Source: Tardiphaga sp. (GTDB lineage Bacteria > Pseudomonadota > Alphaproteobacteria > Rhizobiales > Xanthobacteraceae). From it: a DNA stretch of 64,000 bases. Under the pieces are notes generated by a model. That model saw only the letters and a program-made list of their open reading frames with translations, was not told the DNA's origin and made no database searches. The position numbers and the translations under genes were made by a program. Where the stretch lies: assembly GCF_028290785.1 (NCBI RefSeq), contig NZ_JAQGJD010000294.1:1-64000 (forward strand), read 5' to 3'. Below are positions 9,969-18,836 of this stretch, in pieces; the first letter of the stretch is position 1; each line of letters opens with the position of its first letter.

Positions 9969-10016
9969 CAACCGTCACGTTTGACCTTCAAGAACACCGT
10001 TTTGCAGGACCATTTG

Positions 10017-11051
10017 ATGAACCTCGCCGACCTCAACAAGATCGCCCGCGCCATGGTCGCCCCCGGCAAGGGGGTGCTGGCAGCCGACGAGTCCGGCGGC
10101 ACCATCAAGAAGCGGTTCGACGCGATCGGCGTGGAATCCACGGAGGACAGCCGCCGCGATTACCGCGAGATGATGTTTCGCTCCCAGCAAGCGATGTCGA
10201 ACTACATTTCCGGCGTCATCCTGTACGACGAGACGATCTGGCAGAACGCTGCCGATGGCACGCCGCTGGTCAGACTGATCGAGCAGGCCGGCGCGATCCC
10301 GGGCATCAAGGTCGATGAAGGTACCCAGGCGCTCCCAGGCTGCCCGGGCGAACTGGTCACAGTCGGTCTCGACAAGCTCGCCGAGCGGCTGGCAAAATAT
10401 TACGAGCGCGGCGCGCGGTTTGCGAAATGGCGCGCGGTGATCGACATCAACCAAGCCTCGCACATCCCCAGCATGACGGCGATCCACGTCAATGCCCATG
10501 CGCTGGCCCGCTATGCGGCGCTGTGCCAGCAGGCGCAGATCGTGCCGATCGTCGAGCCGGAAGTGCTGATGGACGGCGACCACGACATCGACCGCTGCGT
10601 CGAGGTGACCACGCGCGTGCTCAACAAGACGTTCCAGGAATTGCGCATCCAGCGTGTTGAGCTGGAGGGCATGATCCTGAAGCCGAACATGGCGATCTCC
10701 GGCAAGAAGTCGAAGACCCAGGCCAGTGTCGCGGAAGTCGCCGAGAAGACCGTGCGGATGCTGAAGGCCTGCGTGCCGGCCGCGGTGCCGGGCATCGCCT
10801 TCCTGTCCGGCGGCCAGTCCGACGAGGACGCCACTGCGCATCTCGATGCCATGAACCGAATCGGCGGATTGCCGTGGCCGCTGACCTTCTCCTATGGCCG
10901 CGCGCTGCAGGCGGCGCCGCAAAAGGCGTGGTCCGGCAGATCGGAAAACGTCGCCGCCGGGCAGCAGGCTTTCACCCATCGCGCCCGCATGAATTCGCTC
11001 GCCAGCAAGGGCGAATGGACGGCGGCTCAAGAAACCCAGAAGGCGGCATAG
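10017..11051 (+). CDS. Class I fructose-bisphosphate aldolase
   Basis: This 344-aa Schiff-base aldolase is unrelated in fold mechanism to the upstream class II enzyme. Motifs: KGVLAADESGGTIKKRFDAIG near residue 18, KVDEGTQALPG near 98 and the lysine-bearing LEGMILKPNMA near 216 (active-site lysine). FLSGGQSDEDATAHLDAMN is near 262. The start at 10017 (MNLADLNKIA) drops 12 residues of the longer ORF. It ends 2 bp before the ThiE-like TTG start. Having both aldolase classes in one block suggests direction- or condition-specific use, which is inference. Confidence 0.93.
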   Translation: MNLADLNKIARAMVAPGKGVLAADESGGTIKKRFDAIGVESTEDSRRDYREMMFRSQQAMSNYISGVILYDETIWQNAADGTPLVRLIEQAGAIPGIKVDEGTQALPGCPGELVTVGLDKLAERLAKYYERGARFAKWRAVIDINQASHIPSMTAIHVNAHALARYAALCQQAQIVPIVEPEVLMDGDHDIDRCVEVTTRVLNKTFQELRIQRVELEGMILKPNMAISGKKSKTQASVAEVAEKTVRMLKACVPAAVPGIAFLSGGQSDEDATAHLDAMNRIGGLPWPLTFSYGRALQAAPQKAWSGRSENVAAGQQAFTHRARMNSLASKGEWTAAQETQKAA

Positions 11052-11053
11052 TC

Positions 11054-11761
11054 TTGGCCAAACCCGTTCCACCGCCGCCCGCGCCGCGGCTCTATCTGGC
11101 GACCCCGGTGCTCGAGGATCCCGCCGCGCTGGTGACCGAGTTGCCCGCGTTGCTGGCGAAGGCCGACGTCGCCGCCGTGCTGGTGCGGCTGAAGATGACC
11201 GACCAGCGCACCCTGATCTCGCGCATCAAGGCGCTGGTGCCGGCGATCCAGCCGAGCGGCGCTGCCGTGCTGATCGAGGGCCACGCCGAACTGGTGGCCC
11301 GCGGCGGCGCTGACGGCGCGCATCTCGACGGCATCGAAGCCGTGGAAGACGCGATGGAAACTCTGAAGCCGGATTGGATCGCCGGCGTCGGCGGGCTTTC
11401 CACGCGCCACGATTCCATGGCGGCGGGCGAAGCCGGCGTCGATTACGTGCTGTTCGGCGAACCGGATGCGAAGGGCGAGCGGCCATCGGCGGATGCCATC
11501 GCCGAGCGGCTGCAATGGTGGGCCGAACTGTTCGAGCCGCCCTGCGTCGGCTATGCGGCGTCGGTCGATGAAGCCCGGGCGTTCGCCGTGGCGGGCGCCG
11601 ACTTCGTGCTGGTGGGCGACTTCATCTGGGCCGATCCGCGCGGCCCGACCGCGGCGCTGATGGACGCCGAGCAGGCGATCGGGCTGGGTCATGCCGCCAG
11701 ACTGGAAGTTGCCAAATCAGAAGCTGCCATGCCGGGAACAGCCAAAGCCGAACAGGAATGA
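11054..11761 (+). CDS. Thiamine-phosphate synthase-like protein (ThiE/TenI superfamily)
   Basis: This 235-aa product starts from TTG at 11054, two bases after the aldolase stop; the longer ORF from 10874 overlaps the aldolase. The TIM-barrel motifs GGADGAHLDGIEAVEDA near residue 84, GVGGLSTRHDSMAAGEAGVDYVLFGE near 114, and ADFVLVGDFIW near 176 match thiamine-phosphate synthase-like proteins. The canonical ThiE site is only partly conserved, so catalytic function is uncertain. It is clearly coupled to the class I aldolase. Confidence 0.78.
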   Translation: MAKPVPPPPAPRLYLATPVLEDPAALVTELPALLAKADVAAVLVRLKMTDQRTLISRIKALVPAIQPSGAAVLIEGHAELVARGGADGAHLDGIEAVEDAMETLKPDWIAGVGGLSTRHDSMAAGEAGVDYVLFGEPDAKGERPSADAIAERLQWWAELFEPPCVGYAASVDEARAFAVAGADFVLVGDFIWADPRGPTAALMDAEQAIGLGHAARLEVAKSEAAMPGTAKAEQE

Positions 11762-11768
11762 CGCCGGA

Positions 11769-12833
11769 ATGAAAATTCTGCGTTTCCTTATCATCCTCGC
11801 GGGTTGCGCGACGTGGGCAGGCTGCGCTTCCGCGCAGATTCAGCTGACGCCGCAGGCCGCGCCCGCGGCGCCGCCGAAGGCCAGCAAGCCGGCGGCGCCG
11901 AAGGCACCCGCCAAGGCACCGGCGGCGGTGGCGAAGAAGCCGCCGGCGCCGGCCCCCAAACCCGCAGAGCCCACGGCGGCAGCGCCTGTCGATTCCAATG
12001 CCGACCTGGTTTACGGCGCCTATCAGCGCGGCCAGTACAAGACCGCCTTCGATCTCGCCATGAAGCGCGCGCAGGAGAACAATGACCCCAAGGCGATGAC
12101 CATGCTCGGCGAGCTCTACGCCAATGCCCTGGGGGTCAAGCGCGACTACGCCAAGGCCGCGGAATGGTATCAGCGCGCCGCCGAACGCGGCGACAGAGAG
12201 GCGATGTTCGCGCTCGCCATGCTGCGGCTGTCGGATCGCGGCGGCAAGTCCGGCAATCGCGATGACGCCGCCAAGCTGCTGGCCTCCTCCGCCAAGCTCG
12301 GCAATCCCAAGGCGGCATATAACCTGGCGCTGCTCTATCTGGACGGCCAGACCTTCCCGCAGGACGTCAAGCGCGCGGCCGAATTGCTGCGTGTTGCCGC
12401 CGATGCCGGCAATCCCGAGGCACAATACGCGCTGGCAACGTTCTACAAGGAAGGCACCGGCGTCGAGAAGAGCGTCGACAAGGCGGTCCGGCTGCTGCAG
12501 GCCGCCGCGCTCGCCGACAATGTCGATGCCGAGGTCGAATACGCCATCGCGCTGTACAACGGCACCGGGACACCGAAAAACGAGACGGCCGCCGTGGCCC
12601 TGCTGCGCAAGGCCTCCAGGCAGAACAGCCCGATTGCGCAAAACCGGCTGGCGCGCGTGCTGGCGATGCGTCCCGACACCGCCGAGCGGCTGGAGGGCTT
12701 GAAATGGCATATTGTCGCCAAAACCGCCGGCAAGGGCGACCTGATGCTCGACGAGCTCCTTGCCAAGGCCACCCCGGAAGAGCGCAGCAGCGCCCAGGAC
12801 GCCGCGCGAAAATGGCTGGGCGCTCCGAAATGA
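11769..12833 (+). CDS. Secreted Sel1-repeat (TPR-like) protein
   Basis: This 354-aa protein begins at ATG 11769 with a signal peptide (ILRFLIILAGCATWAGCASAQ), followed by an Ala/Pro/Lys-rich linker to about residue 70. After that come consecutive Sel1-type repeats such as AMTMLGELYANALGVKRDYAKAAEW-like units (near 95-130), a LAMLRLSDRGG unit, a NLALLYLDGQ unit and an ALATFYKEGTG unit. These repeats form protein-binding scaffolds in the periplasm or outer membrane. A cysteine near residue 13-19 could permit lipidation, but the lipobox is not clear. The partner is unknown. Confidence 0.82.
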   Translation: MKILRFLIILAGCATWAGCASAQIQLTPQAAPAAPPKASKPAAPKAPAKAPAAVAKKPPAPAPKPAEPTAAAPVDSNADLVYGAYQRGQYKTAFDLAMKRAQENNDPKAMTMLGELYANALGVKRDYAKAAEWYQRAAERGDREAMFALAMLRLSDRGGKSGNRDDAAKLLASSAKLGNPKAAYNLALLYLDGQTFPQDVKRAAELLRVAADAGNPEAQYALATFYKEGTGVEKSVDKAVRLLQAAALADNVDAEVEYAIALYNGTGTPKNETAAVALLRKASRQNSPIAQNRLARVLAMRPDTAERLEGLKWHIVAKTAGKGDLMLDELLAKATPEERSSAQDAARKWLGAPK

Positions 12834-12932
12834 TCGGCCCTTGACGTTCCCGCGCTTGCAGGGCACCCATCGCCCCAGCAACTCCCGCAGCATCCATTGA
12901 GACCTGACGCCCAGGTCGTCTTGAGCGAAATC

Positions 12933-13718
12933 ATGATCAATTCGGCCCTGATGAACGTCATGGTGAAAGCCGCACGCCGCGCCGGCCGCAGCCTCAAGCG
13001 CGACCTCGGCGAAGTCGAGAACCTGCAGGTCTCGATGAAGGGCCCGGCGAATTTCGTCAGCCTCGCCGACAAGCGCGCCGAGGAGATGCTGTACACCGAC
13101 CTCAACAAGGCGCGCCCCGGCTACGGCTTCCTCGGCGAGGAAGGCGGCAATCGCGAAGGCACCGACAAGAGCCATAGCTGGGTGGTCGATCCGCTGGATG
13201 GCACCACCAACTTCCTGCACGGCATTCCGCATTTCGCGGTGTCGATCGGCCTGCTGCGCGAAGGCGTCGCCATCGCCGGCCTGATCTACAATCCCGCCAA
13301 CGACGAACTCTACATGGCCGAAAAGGGCTCTGGCGCGTTCCTCAACGATACCCGCCTGCGCGTCGCCGGCCGCAAGCAGCTCAACGAATGCGTCATCGCC
13401 TGCGGCCTGCCGCATATCGGCCGCGGCGACCACGAGCAGTCGCGCAAGGAAATGACCGCGCTGCAGCCGAAGGTCGCGGGGCTCCGCCGTTTTGGCGCGG
13501 CGTCATTGGATCTCGCCTTCGTCGCCGCTGGCCGTCTCGACGGCTACTGGGAGCGCAACCTTCAGCCGTGGGACATTGCGGCCGGCATCGTGCTGATCAA
13601 GGAAGCCGGCGGCACCGTCGGCGACATCCATGGCGGCGACGTGTTGAAGACCGGCAACGTGGTCTGCGGCAATGAATTCGTGAACGGCGAACTGACGAAA
13701 ATTCTTCGGCCGCTGTGA
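12933..13718 (+). CDS. suhB: Inositol monophosphatase family protein
   Basis: This 261-aa Mg2+-dependent phosphatase starts at 12933 (MINSALMNVMVKAARRAG). The metal sites are intact: GEEGG near residue 67, DPLDGTTNFLHGIPHFAVS near 84, and WERNLQPWDIAAG near 208 carrying the last metal aspartate. Family members hydrolyse myo-inositol-1-phosphate, and SuhB also acts in rRNA maturation in E. coli. Its stop overlaps the GTG start of the downstream exporter by 4 bp. Confidence 0.92.
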   Translation: MINSALMNVMVKAARRAGRSLKRDLGEVENLQVSMKGPANFVSLADKRAEEMLYTDLNKARPGYGFLGEEGGNREGTDKSHSWVVDPLDGTTNFLHGIPHFAVSIGLLREGVAIAGLIYNPANDELYMAEKGSGAFLNDTRLRVAGRKQLNECVIACGLPHIGRGDHEQSRKEMTALQPKVAGLRRFGAASLDLAFVAAGRLDGYWERNLQPWDIAAGIVLIKEAGGTVGDIHGGDVLKTGNVVCGNEFVNGELTKILRPL

Positions 13719-14764
13719 CCGCCGATGGCGCGCCGACGCCGTTCCGGCTCGCCAGCCTGCCGGGCCTCGCGCTCTGCGTGGCCGTGGCGCTGCTCGCGAT
13801 GCTGCTCGAGAAGATCGAAGTCGCTCTCGTCGGCGAACCCTATCTCGAAGCGCTGGTGCTGGCGATCCTGATCGGGGTCATCATCCGGACGCTGTGGAGC
13901 CCCGGGTCGCGATGGCTGCCCGGCATCGATTTTTCCGCCAAAATCCTGCTCGAAATCGCCGTGGTGTTGCTCGGTGCCGCGCTCAGCGCCGGCACGGTGC
14001 TGGCGCTCGGCCCGTTGCTGCTGGTCGGGATCGTTGTCGTGGTGATCTTCGCCATCGCCAGCAGCTATGCGATCTGCCGCGCGCTCGGCCTGCGGCAGAA
14101 GATGGCGATCCTGATCGCCTGCGGCAACTCGATCTGCGGCAACTCCGCCATCGCCGCCGTCGCGCCGGTGATCGGCGCCGACAGCGACGACGTCGCCTCC
14201 TCGATTGCATTCACCGCGGTACTCGGCGTGGTCGTGGTGCTGCTGCTGCCGCTGCTCGTGCCGCTGCTGCAATTATCCCTGACGCAATACGGCGTGCTGG
14301 CGGGCCTGACGGTGTATGCCGTTCCGCAGGTGCTGGCCGCCACGCTGCCGATCGGCGCGCTGAGCAATCAGGTCGGCACGGTGGTGAAGCTGGTGCGGGT
14401 GTTGATGCTGGGCCCCGTGGTGTTCGGACTTTCGCTCGCCGCGGGCCGCTTGCGCGGCAGCGATGGCCCGCGCACCGCGCCTCACGAAAAGCTGGCGCTG
14501 CACCAGTTGCTGCCGTGGTTCATCGTCGGCTTCCTGTTGGTCGCCGCGGCCCGTTCGCTCGGACTGATTCCGATGACGTGGGTCAAACCGGTCGCCGGCA
14601 TCGCCAGCATCCTCACCACGATTTCGATGGCGGGGCTCGGGCTGGGCGTCGATGTCCGCGTGGTGGCGAAGGCCGGCCTCGCTGTGACCATCGCGGTCAC
14701 TCTGTCGCTGATCGTGCTGGCCGTGATCAGCTATGGCGTGATTTTGGCAGCGGGAGTGGCGTAG
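13715..14764 (+). CDS. YeiH/UPF0324 family membrane transporter (putative sulfate exporter family)
   Basis: This 349-aa polytopic protein starts from GTG at 13715 within suhB. About ten hydrophobic segments are visible. GNSICGNSAIAAVAPVI near residue 131 is the signature of the conserved hypothetical 698 (YeiH) family, and GLGLGVDVRVV is near 308. Related proteins are linked to sulfate, sulfite or anion efflux (for example taurine-degrader SuyZ relatives). The substrate is not determinable here. It is co-transcribed with suhB. Confidence 0.85.
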   Translation: MTADGAPTPFRLASLPGLALCVAVALLAMLLEKIEVALVGEPYLEALVLAILIGVIIRTLWSPGSRWLPGIDFSAKILLEIAVVLLGAALSAGTVLALGPLLLVGIVVVVIFAIASSYAICRALGLRQKMAILIACGNSICGNSAIAAVAPVIGADSDDVASSIAFTAVLGVVVVLLLPLLVPLLQLSLTQYGVLAGLTVYAVPQVLAATLPIGALSNQVGTVVKLVRVLMLGPVVFGLSLAAGRLRGSDGPRTAPHEKLALHQLLPWFIVGFLLVAAARSLGLIPMTWVKPVAGIASILTTISMAGLGLGVDVRVVAKAGLAVTIAVTLSLIVLAVISYGVILAAGVA

Positions 14765-14887
14765 GCGGAAACTAAGCTTCGCGGGGAGAACGAAGAAGGC
14801 GCCGAATGGAACTCGCGGGGTTGCCGGCGCGTTCCCATGCTGGCCCGCCGCTGAAACCACTCAGGTTTCTGGACCGGCCGGGAGCCG

Positions 14888-16708
14888 ATGATGCACCTTG
14901 CTGCGAAACTGTTGCTCATCGGCGCGATGAGTTTTGCCGGCATCGACGGCGCCGCCGCCCAGAGCCTGGAGCAGTTTTTCCAGGGCATCGGCCGCGGAGG
15001 ACAGCCCCGCAGGGCTGCGATCCAGACCGAATGGGAAAGGATCTCGGCAGCCGAACTTCTCTGCATCGACAACAGGCTTCGCCGCGCCCGCCGGTCGGTC
15101 AACGTTCTGATCGACCGCGGCATTGGCCCGTCGGACAATCGCGTTGCCGGCATCGTCAGCGACTGCCGTGCCGATGCGAGCAATTCGAATACACCAGCCA
15201 CTCCCAGCTTCAACTGCAAGATCGCGAACCAGCCGGACGAGATGGCGATCTGCAGCAATGGCGAATTGGCGCGTCTCGATCGCACGGTCGTGGACGGCTA
15301 TGAGCATGTGCTCGGCCACGAAGGCGCGGCCGTCGCGAAGGGCATCGCCGAGCCGCTGCTGCAACGTCGGCATGGCTGCGGCTCCGATATCGAGTGCATC
15401 AAGCGCGTGCAACTCACAGCCATCGCCGCGTTCCAGGCGCGCGGCGCGCCGGTCCAGGTCCCCGCCCCGGCGCAGGTGACCGCGCGCGACGATCCGGCCT
15501 ATGTCGTCAACGGCATGCGACTCGGCAGCAGTGTCAACGTCAGCAGCCCGGACTATCTCGACTATGCCTGCGCGCCCAGCCAGCAATATGCCGGCTTCAC
15601 CGTGTGCCAGCGCCAGACCGCCGAGCGCTCGCGGCGCCGTCGCGTCGCCGAGTCCGCGGCGTTTCTGCACGCCGCCGATGGGGCTGTTGTCTACATCAAC
15701 CAGAGTCTTGAGCCGGTCGTCATGGACGACAACGACGCCCATGACGAGATTGGCAGGTTGTCGGAAACGCTCGGCAAGGCAACGCTGCTGCCGATGCAGG
15801 ACGCCAGAGGCGTGCCCAGCGGCTTGATCGCGTCCTGGGGCGCGGTGTCGCTGCAGCCGCTAGGGCCGGAGCGGAGGGCTGCGCTCGCTGCCGGCACCGA
15901 CGACCAACCCGGCATCCTGATCGACGGCATCGGCAACGCGCAACGATCGGCGCAACTGGGACTGCCGATCTATCGTCTCGGCGGCGGCGCGGGCTATGTC
16001 TGGTCGGCGAGCTGGAACGGTCGCGGCCGCGGCACGCTGCGCATGCTGGCGATCGACGCGTCGCGGCTGCCCGGCGCTGCTGCAGAAGTGAAACCTGCGG
16101 AGCCGCCAGCCGTCGTGGCCGAAGCGCCGAAGCCTGTTGATGCAGCGCCACCTGCGCCAGCTGCCGCTACGCAAACCGCGCCAAAACCTGCGGAGCCCAC
16201 CCCTGTGCCGGCTCCGCAAGCCAAGACACCTGCACCTGCGGCGGCAGCACCCGCACCGGCCGAGGTGCGGGTGGTCGGTCCACCCATCGCGCTGCGCCCC
16301 GCTACTCCGGCAGCGGCACCGACGCCGACTCCTTCGGGAGCCGGCAACGGCCTGGTGATCTTTCTGATCGCGCTGGTCGTCGTCCTGCTCGCGGCAGTCG
16401 CCTATCTGTTCCGGAAATCCCGCATCGGGCCATCCGCTGCCGCGGCGGCGCCTGCCGTCGCAGACACGACGCCACCTCCAGCGCCGTCACCCGCTTCGGT
16501 CGTTGCGCCTGCGTCAGAAAAAATAGATCTGCCGGCATTGGTCCCGGTCGAATCGCCCGACAGTGTTGCCGCCTCGACACCTGACATGACAACGCCCCAC
16601 GCCATCGATGGCGCTGTGAGCGCGGGCCGCGATATCGAGATGCGAGAGCTCTCCGATACGCCGAACATCGGGCGATCAAGCCAAGGCAGCGCTGGGTCGA
16701 AGACCTGA
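14888..16708 (+). CDS. Large secreted protein with LprI-like (DUF1311) domain, Pro/Ala-rich linker and one C-terminal TM
   Basis: This 606-aa protein has a signal peptide (residues 1-25, ending GAAAQ). A cysteine-containing segment at about 110-175 (FNCKIANQPDEMAICSNGELARLD ... HGCGSDIECIKRVQ) has the spacing of the LprI/DUF1311 domain. There follows a globular part of about 200 residues with no recognised family, a Pro/Ala/Glu-rich stretch (about 395-470), a single membrane helix near 480-505 (GLVIFLIALVVVLLAAVAYLF) and a low-complexity cytoplasmic tail. The topology suggests an inner-membrane-anchored periplasmic protein. The middle domain is unidentified. Confidence 0.75.
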   Translation: MMHLAAKLLLIGAMSFAGIDGAAAQSLEQFFQGIGRGGQPRRAAIQTEWERISAAELLCIDNRLRRARRSVNVLIDRGIGPSDNRVAGIVSDCRADASNSNTPATPSFNCKIANQPDEMAICSNGELARLDRTVVDGYEHVLGHEGAAVAKGIAEPLLQRRHGCGSDIECIKRVQLTAIAAFQARGAPVQVPAPAQVTARDDPAYVVNGMRLGSSVNVSSPDYLDYACAPSQQYAGFTVCQRQTAERSRRRRVAESAAFLHAADGAVVYINQSLEPVVMDDNDAHDEIGRLSETLGKATLLPMQDARGVPSGLIASWGAVSLQPLGPERRAALAAGTDDQPGILIDGIGNAQRSAQLGLPIYRLGGGAGYVWSASWNGRGRGTLRMLAIDASRLPGAAAEVKPAEPPAVVAEAPKPVDAAPPAPAAATQTAPKPAEPTPVPAPQAKTPAPAAAAPAPAEVRVVGPPIALRPATPAAAPTPTPSGAGNGLVIFLIALVVVLLAAVAYLFRKSRIGPSAAAAAPAVADTTPPPAPSPASVVAPASEKIDLPALVPVESPDSVAASTPDMTTPHAIDGAVSAGRDIEMRELSDTPNIGRSSQGSAGSKT

Positions 16709-17034
16709 ATGCATCACGTCGATCCTCGTCGGCAGCAAGATACTAAATGTGTAACTAACAGAGAGATCGCCTCGCTACCGAAAGGCATCTGCATCTGTGC
16801 ATGGACGCTGTTCCATACAAGCCGTGAGACAATCCCGACTCTCCCTGATGCATTGTGTTGGCGCTGCTTCGGCCACATTGTTCGCGACACGATGCCATCG
16901 GCGTTGAGTTTTGATTTTCCGTAACTCAGCGAATGCGCATTTCGACTGATGCAAGTTGGCAACATGTTTCCGACTTGCCATCTGAGGGACTCTGATCGAA
17001 ACTAACACTGCTCTTCCGATCGATCGGCTCGGCA
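16709..17034. other. 326-bp gap without a convincing gene
   Basis: Short ORFs here (71-93 aa) lack ribosome sites and resemble no family. The DNA is more AT-rich than its surroundings: the stretch 16741-16800 is about 47% GC. It probably holds the promoter of the downstream cyclase gene. No terminator or clear -35/-10 pair was found. Confidence 0.5.
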
Positions 17035-18819
17035 ATGGTTCAAGACAGCGTCCCAATTGCGGAACATTCCGACTGGGTGGTCCGAACCCTGTTGTTCATG
17101 GACGTCGTCGAATCTGTAAGGCTCATGGAGCAGTACGAAACCTCCACCGTGCATCGGTGGCTGCAGCTGGTCCGGGTTGTGGAAAACGACATCCTGCCGT
17201 CTCATCAAGGACGACTCGTCAAAAGCCTGGGCGATGGGCTGATGCTGGAATTTCCCAGCGTTTTACCGGCCGTTCAGGCCGCATTCGAAGTTCAACACGC
17301 TTGCGAAAATGCCAATCTGGGCCTGCCCGCTCAACAGCACATCATGCTCCGCACCGGCGCCCATGTCGGTCACCTGATCACCGGCGAGCACGACGTCTAT
17401 GGCAGCGGCGTCAACCTCGCCGCACGGCTGGCGACATTGGCCGGGCCCAGCGAAATTGTCGTTTCCGCCGATGTCCGCGACCAACTGACACCGACGCTCG
17501 ACGCCGAGATCGAAGACCTCGGGCACTGCTATCTGAAACATCTGCATGACCCCGTTCGCGCCTACCGCGTCGGGCCTCCCGGTCCGCAACCTGTAATTGA
17601 TTCCAGTACGTCTTCGATGCCGCAATTACGGCCGACCATCGCGGTGATTCCGTTTGCCGCCCGGGGCGGCCGGTCAGAGCATCATGTTGTCGGCGAAGTC
17701 CTGGCCGATGAAATCATCTCCGCGCTGTCGCGCTCGTCCGAGTTGAACCTTATCTCGCGGCTTTCGACTACCGTGTTTCGGGATCGCAATGCGTCGCTTG
17801 AGGAAGTCAGCCGACACCTCGACGCAGACTACGTGCTGTCAGGGGCTTATCGCCGGACGGGCGACGAACTGAGATTGACGGTCGAACTGGCGGTTGCCGA
17901 TACAGGCGCGGTTGTGTGGTCCGATAGCCTGCACGGCAACGTCCATGCTGTCGTCTTTGGCAGGGACGAACTGGTCGACACGATCGTCGCGTCGGTCAGC
18001 ATGGCGGTGATGGCTCGCGAGCTTCAACGGGCGCAATCCCTGCCGCTGCCGACACTGGAGAGCTACACCTTGCTGATGGGAGCGATCGCGTTGATGCATC
18101 GGCTGTCTCCGCACGACTTCGACCGCTCCCGGCAGATGCTGCAAGCCCTGAGTGAACGCGCACCACGACAAGCCGTGCCGTGGGCCTGGATGGCCAAATG
18201 GCATGTGCTGCGCGTGCAGCAGGGATGGTCCGAGGACCCGAAGAGGGAAACGCAACTGGCTCTCGACTGCGGCCGACGGGCTCTCGCCGCAGATCCGCAA
18301 TGTTCGCTGGCGCTGGTGATTGCGGGCCTGGTTCACACCAACCTGCTGAAGCAGCTCGATGTGGCTCAGGACCATTATGAACTGGCGCTCAGCATCAACC
18401 CGAACGACTCGCTGGCGTGGCTGCTGAAGGGGACCCTGCATGCCTTTCGCGGAGAGGGGAAACTCGCCATCGACAATACGCAGCGGGCGCTCAAATTGTC
18501 GCCGCTCGATCCTCATCGCTATTTCTACGATTCGCTGGCAGCCACCGCGGCTTTATCGGCGGGACACTATAAACGAGCCATCGAACTGGCCAAACATTCG
18601 CTTCGCAGCAACCGCACGCACACTTCGACATTTCGAGCCCTGGCAATTTCGCAATGGCAGCTCGGACTCCACGACGACGCCCGCAAGACGGTCCGCGAGC
18701 TGCTGCGGCTTGAGCCGGGCCTGACCATTGCAAACTATATGGAACGCAGTCCGAGCAAGGGATTCGAAACCGGCAAGATTTGGTCCAACGCGTTGCGGGA
18801 GGCAGGCGTCCCGCAGTAA
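17035..18819 (+). CDS. Class III adenylate cyclase with TolB-like and TPR regions
   Basis: This is a 594-aa protein. Residues 15-180 form a class III cyclase homology domain. The metal aspartates sit in LLFMDVVESVRL and SLGDGLML, with a lysine just before the latter; DVYGSGVNLAARL holds the adenine-contact Asp and the Asn/Arg transition-state pair. All key residues are present, so cAMP synthesis is predicted. Residues 200-310 (TIAVIPFAARGG ... ADYVLSGAYRRTGDELRL) match the TolB/FlgO-like domain common in rhizobial cyclases. The rest is TPR helices. No membrane segment is seen. It precedes the PAP2 gene by 17 bp, so co-transcription is likely. Confidence 0.85.
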   Translation: MVQDSVPIAEHSDWVVRTLLFMDVVESVRLMEQYETSTVHRWLQLVRVVENDILPSHQGRLVKSLGDGLMLEFPSVLPAVQAAFEVQHACENANLGLPAQQHIMLRTGAHVGHLITGEHDVYGSGVNLAARLATLAGPSEIVVSADVRDQLTPTLDAEIEDLGHCYLKHLHDPVRAYRVGPPGPQPVIDSSTSSMPQLRPTIAVIPFAARGGRSEHHVVGEVLADEIISALSRSSELNLISRLSTTVFRDRNASLEEVSRHLDADYVLSGAYRRTGDELRLTVELAVADTGAVVWSDSLHGNVHAVVFGRDELVDTIVASVSMAVMARELQRAQSLPLPTLESYTLLMGAIALMHRLSPHDFDRSRQMLQALSERAPRQAVPWAWMAKWHVLRVQQGWSEDPKRETQLALDCGRRALAADPQCSLALVIAGLVHTNLLKQLDVAQDHYELALSINPNDSLAWLLKGTLHAFRGEGKLAIDNTQRALKLSPLDPHRYFYDSLAATAALSAGHYKRAIELAKHSLRSNRTHTSTFRALAISQWQLGLHDDARKTVRELLRLEPGLTIANYMERSPSKGFETGKIWSNALREAGVPQ

Positions 18820-18836
18820 CGATGAAAGGGACTACG

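Noticed and set aside
11622-13433. 603-aa minus-strand ORF over the Sel1 and suhB genes
   Set aside because: Low-complexity antisense frame; both plus-strand genes have recognised domains.
16709-16924. 71-aa ORF after the LprI-like gene
   Set aside because: No ribosome site, unusual composition and no similarity; probably upstream DNA of the cyclase gene.
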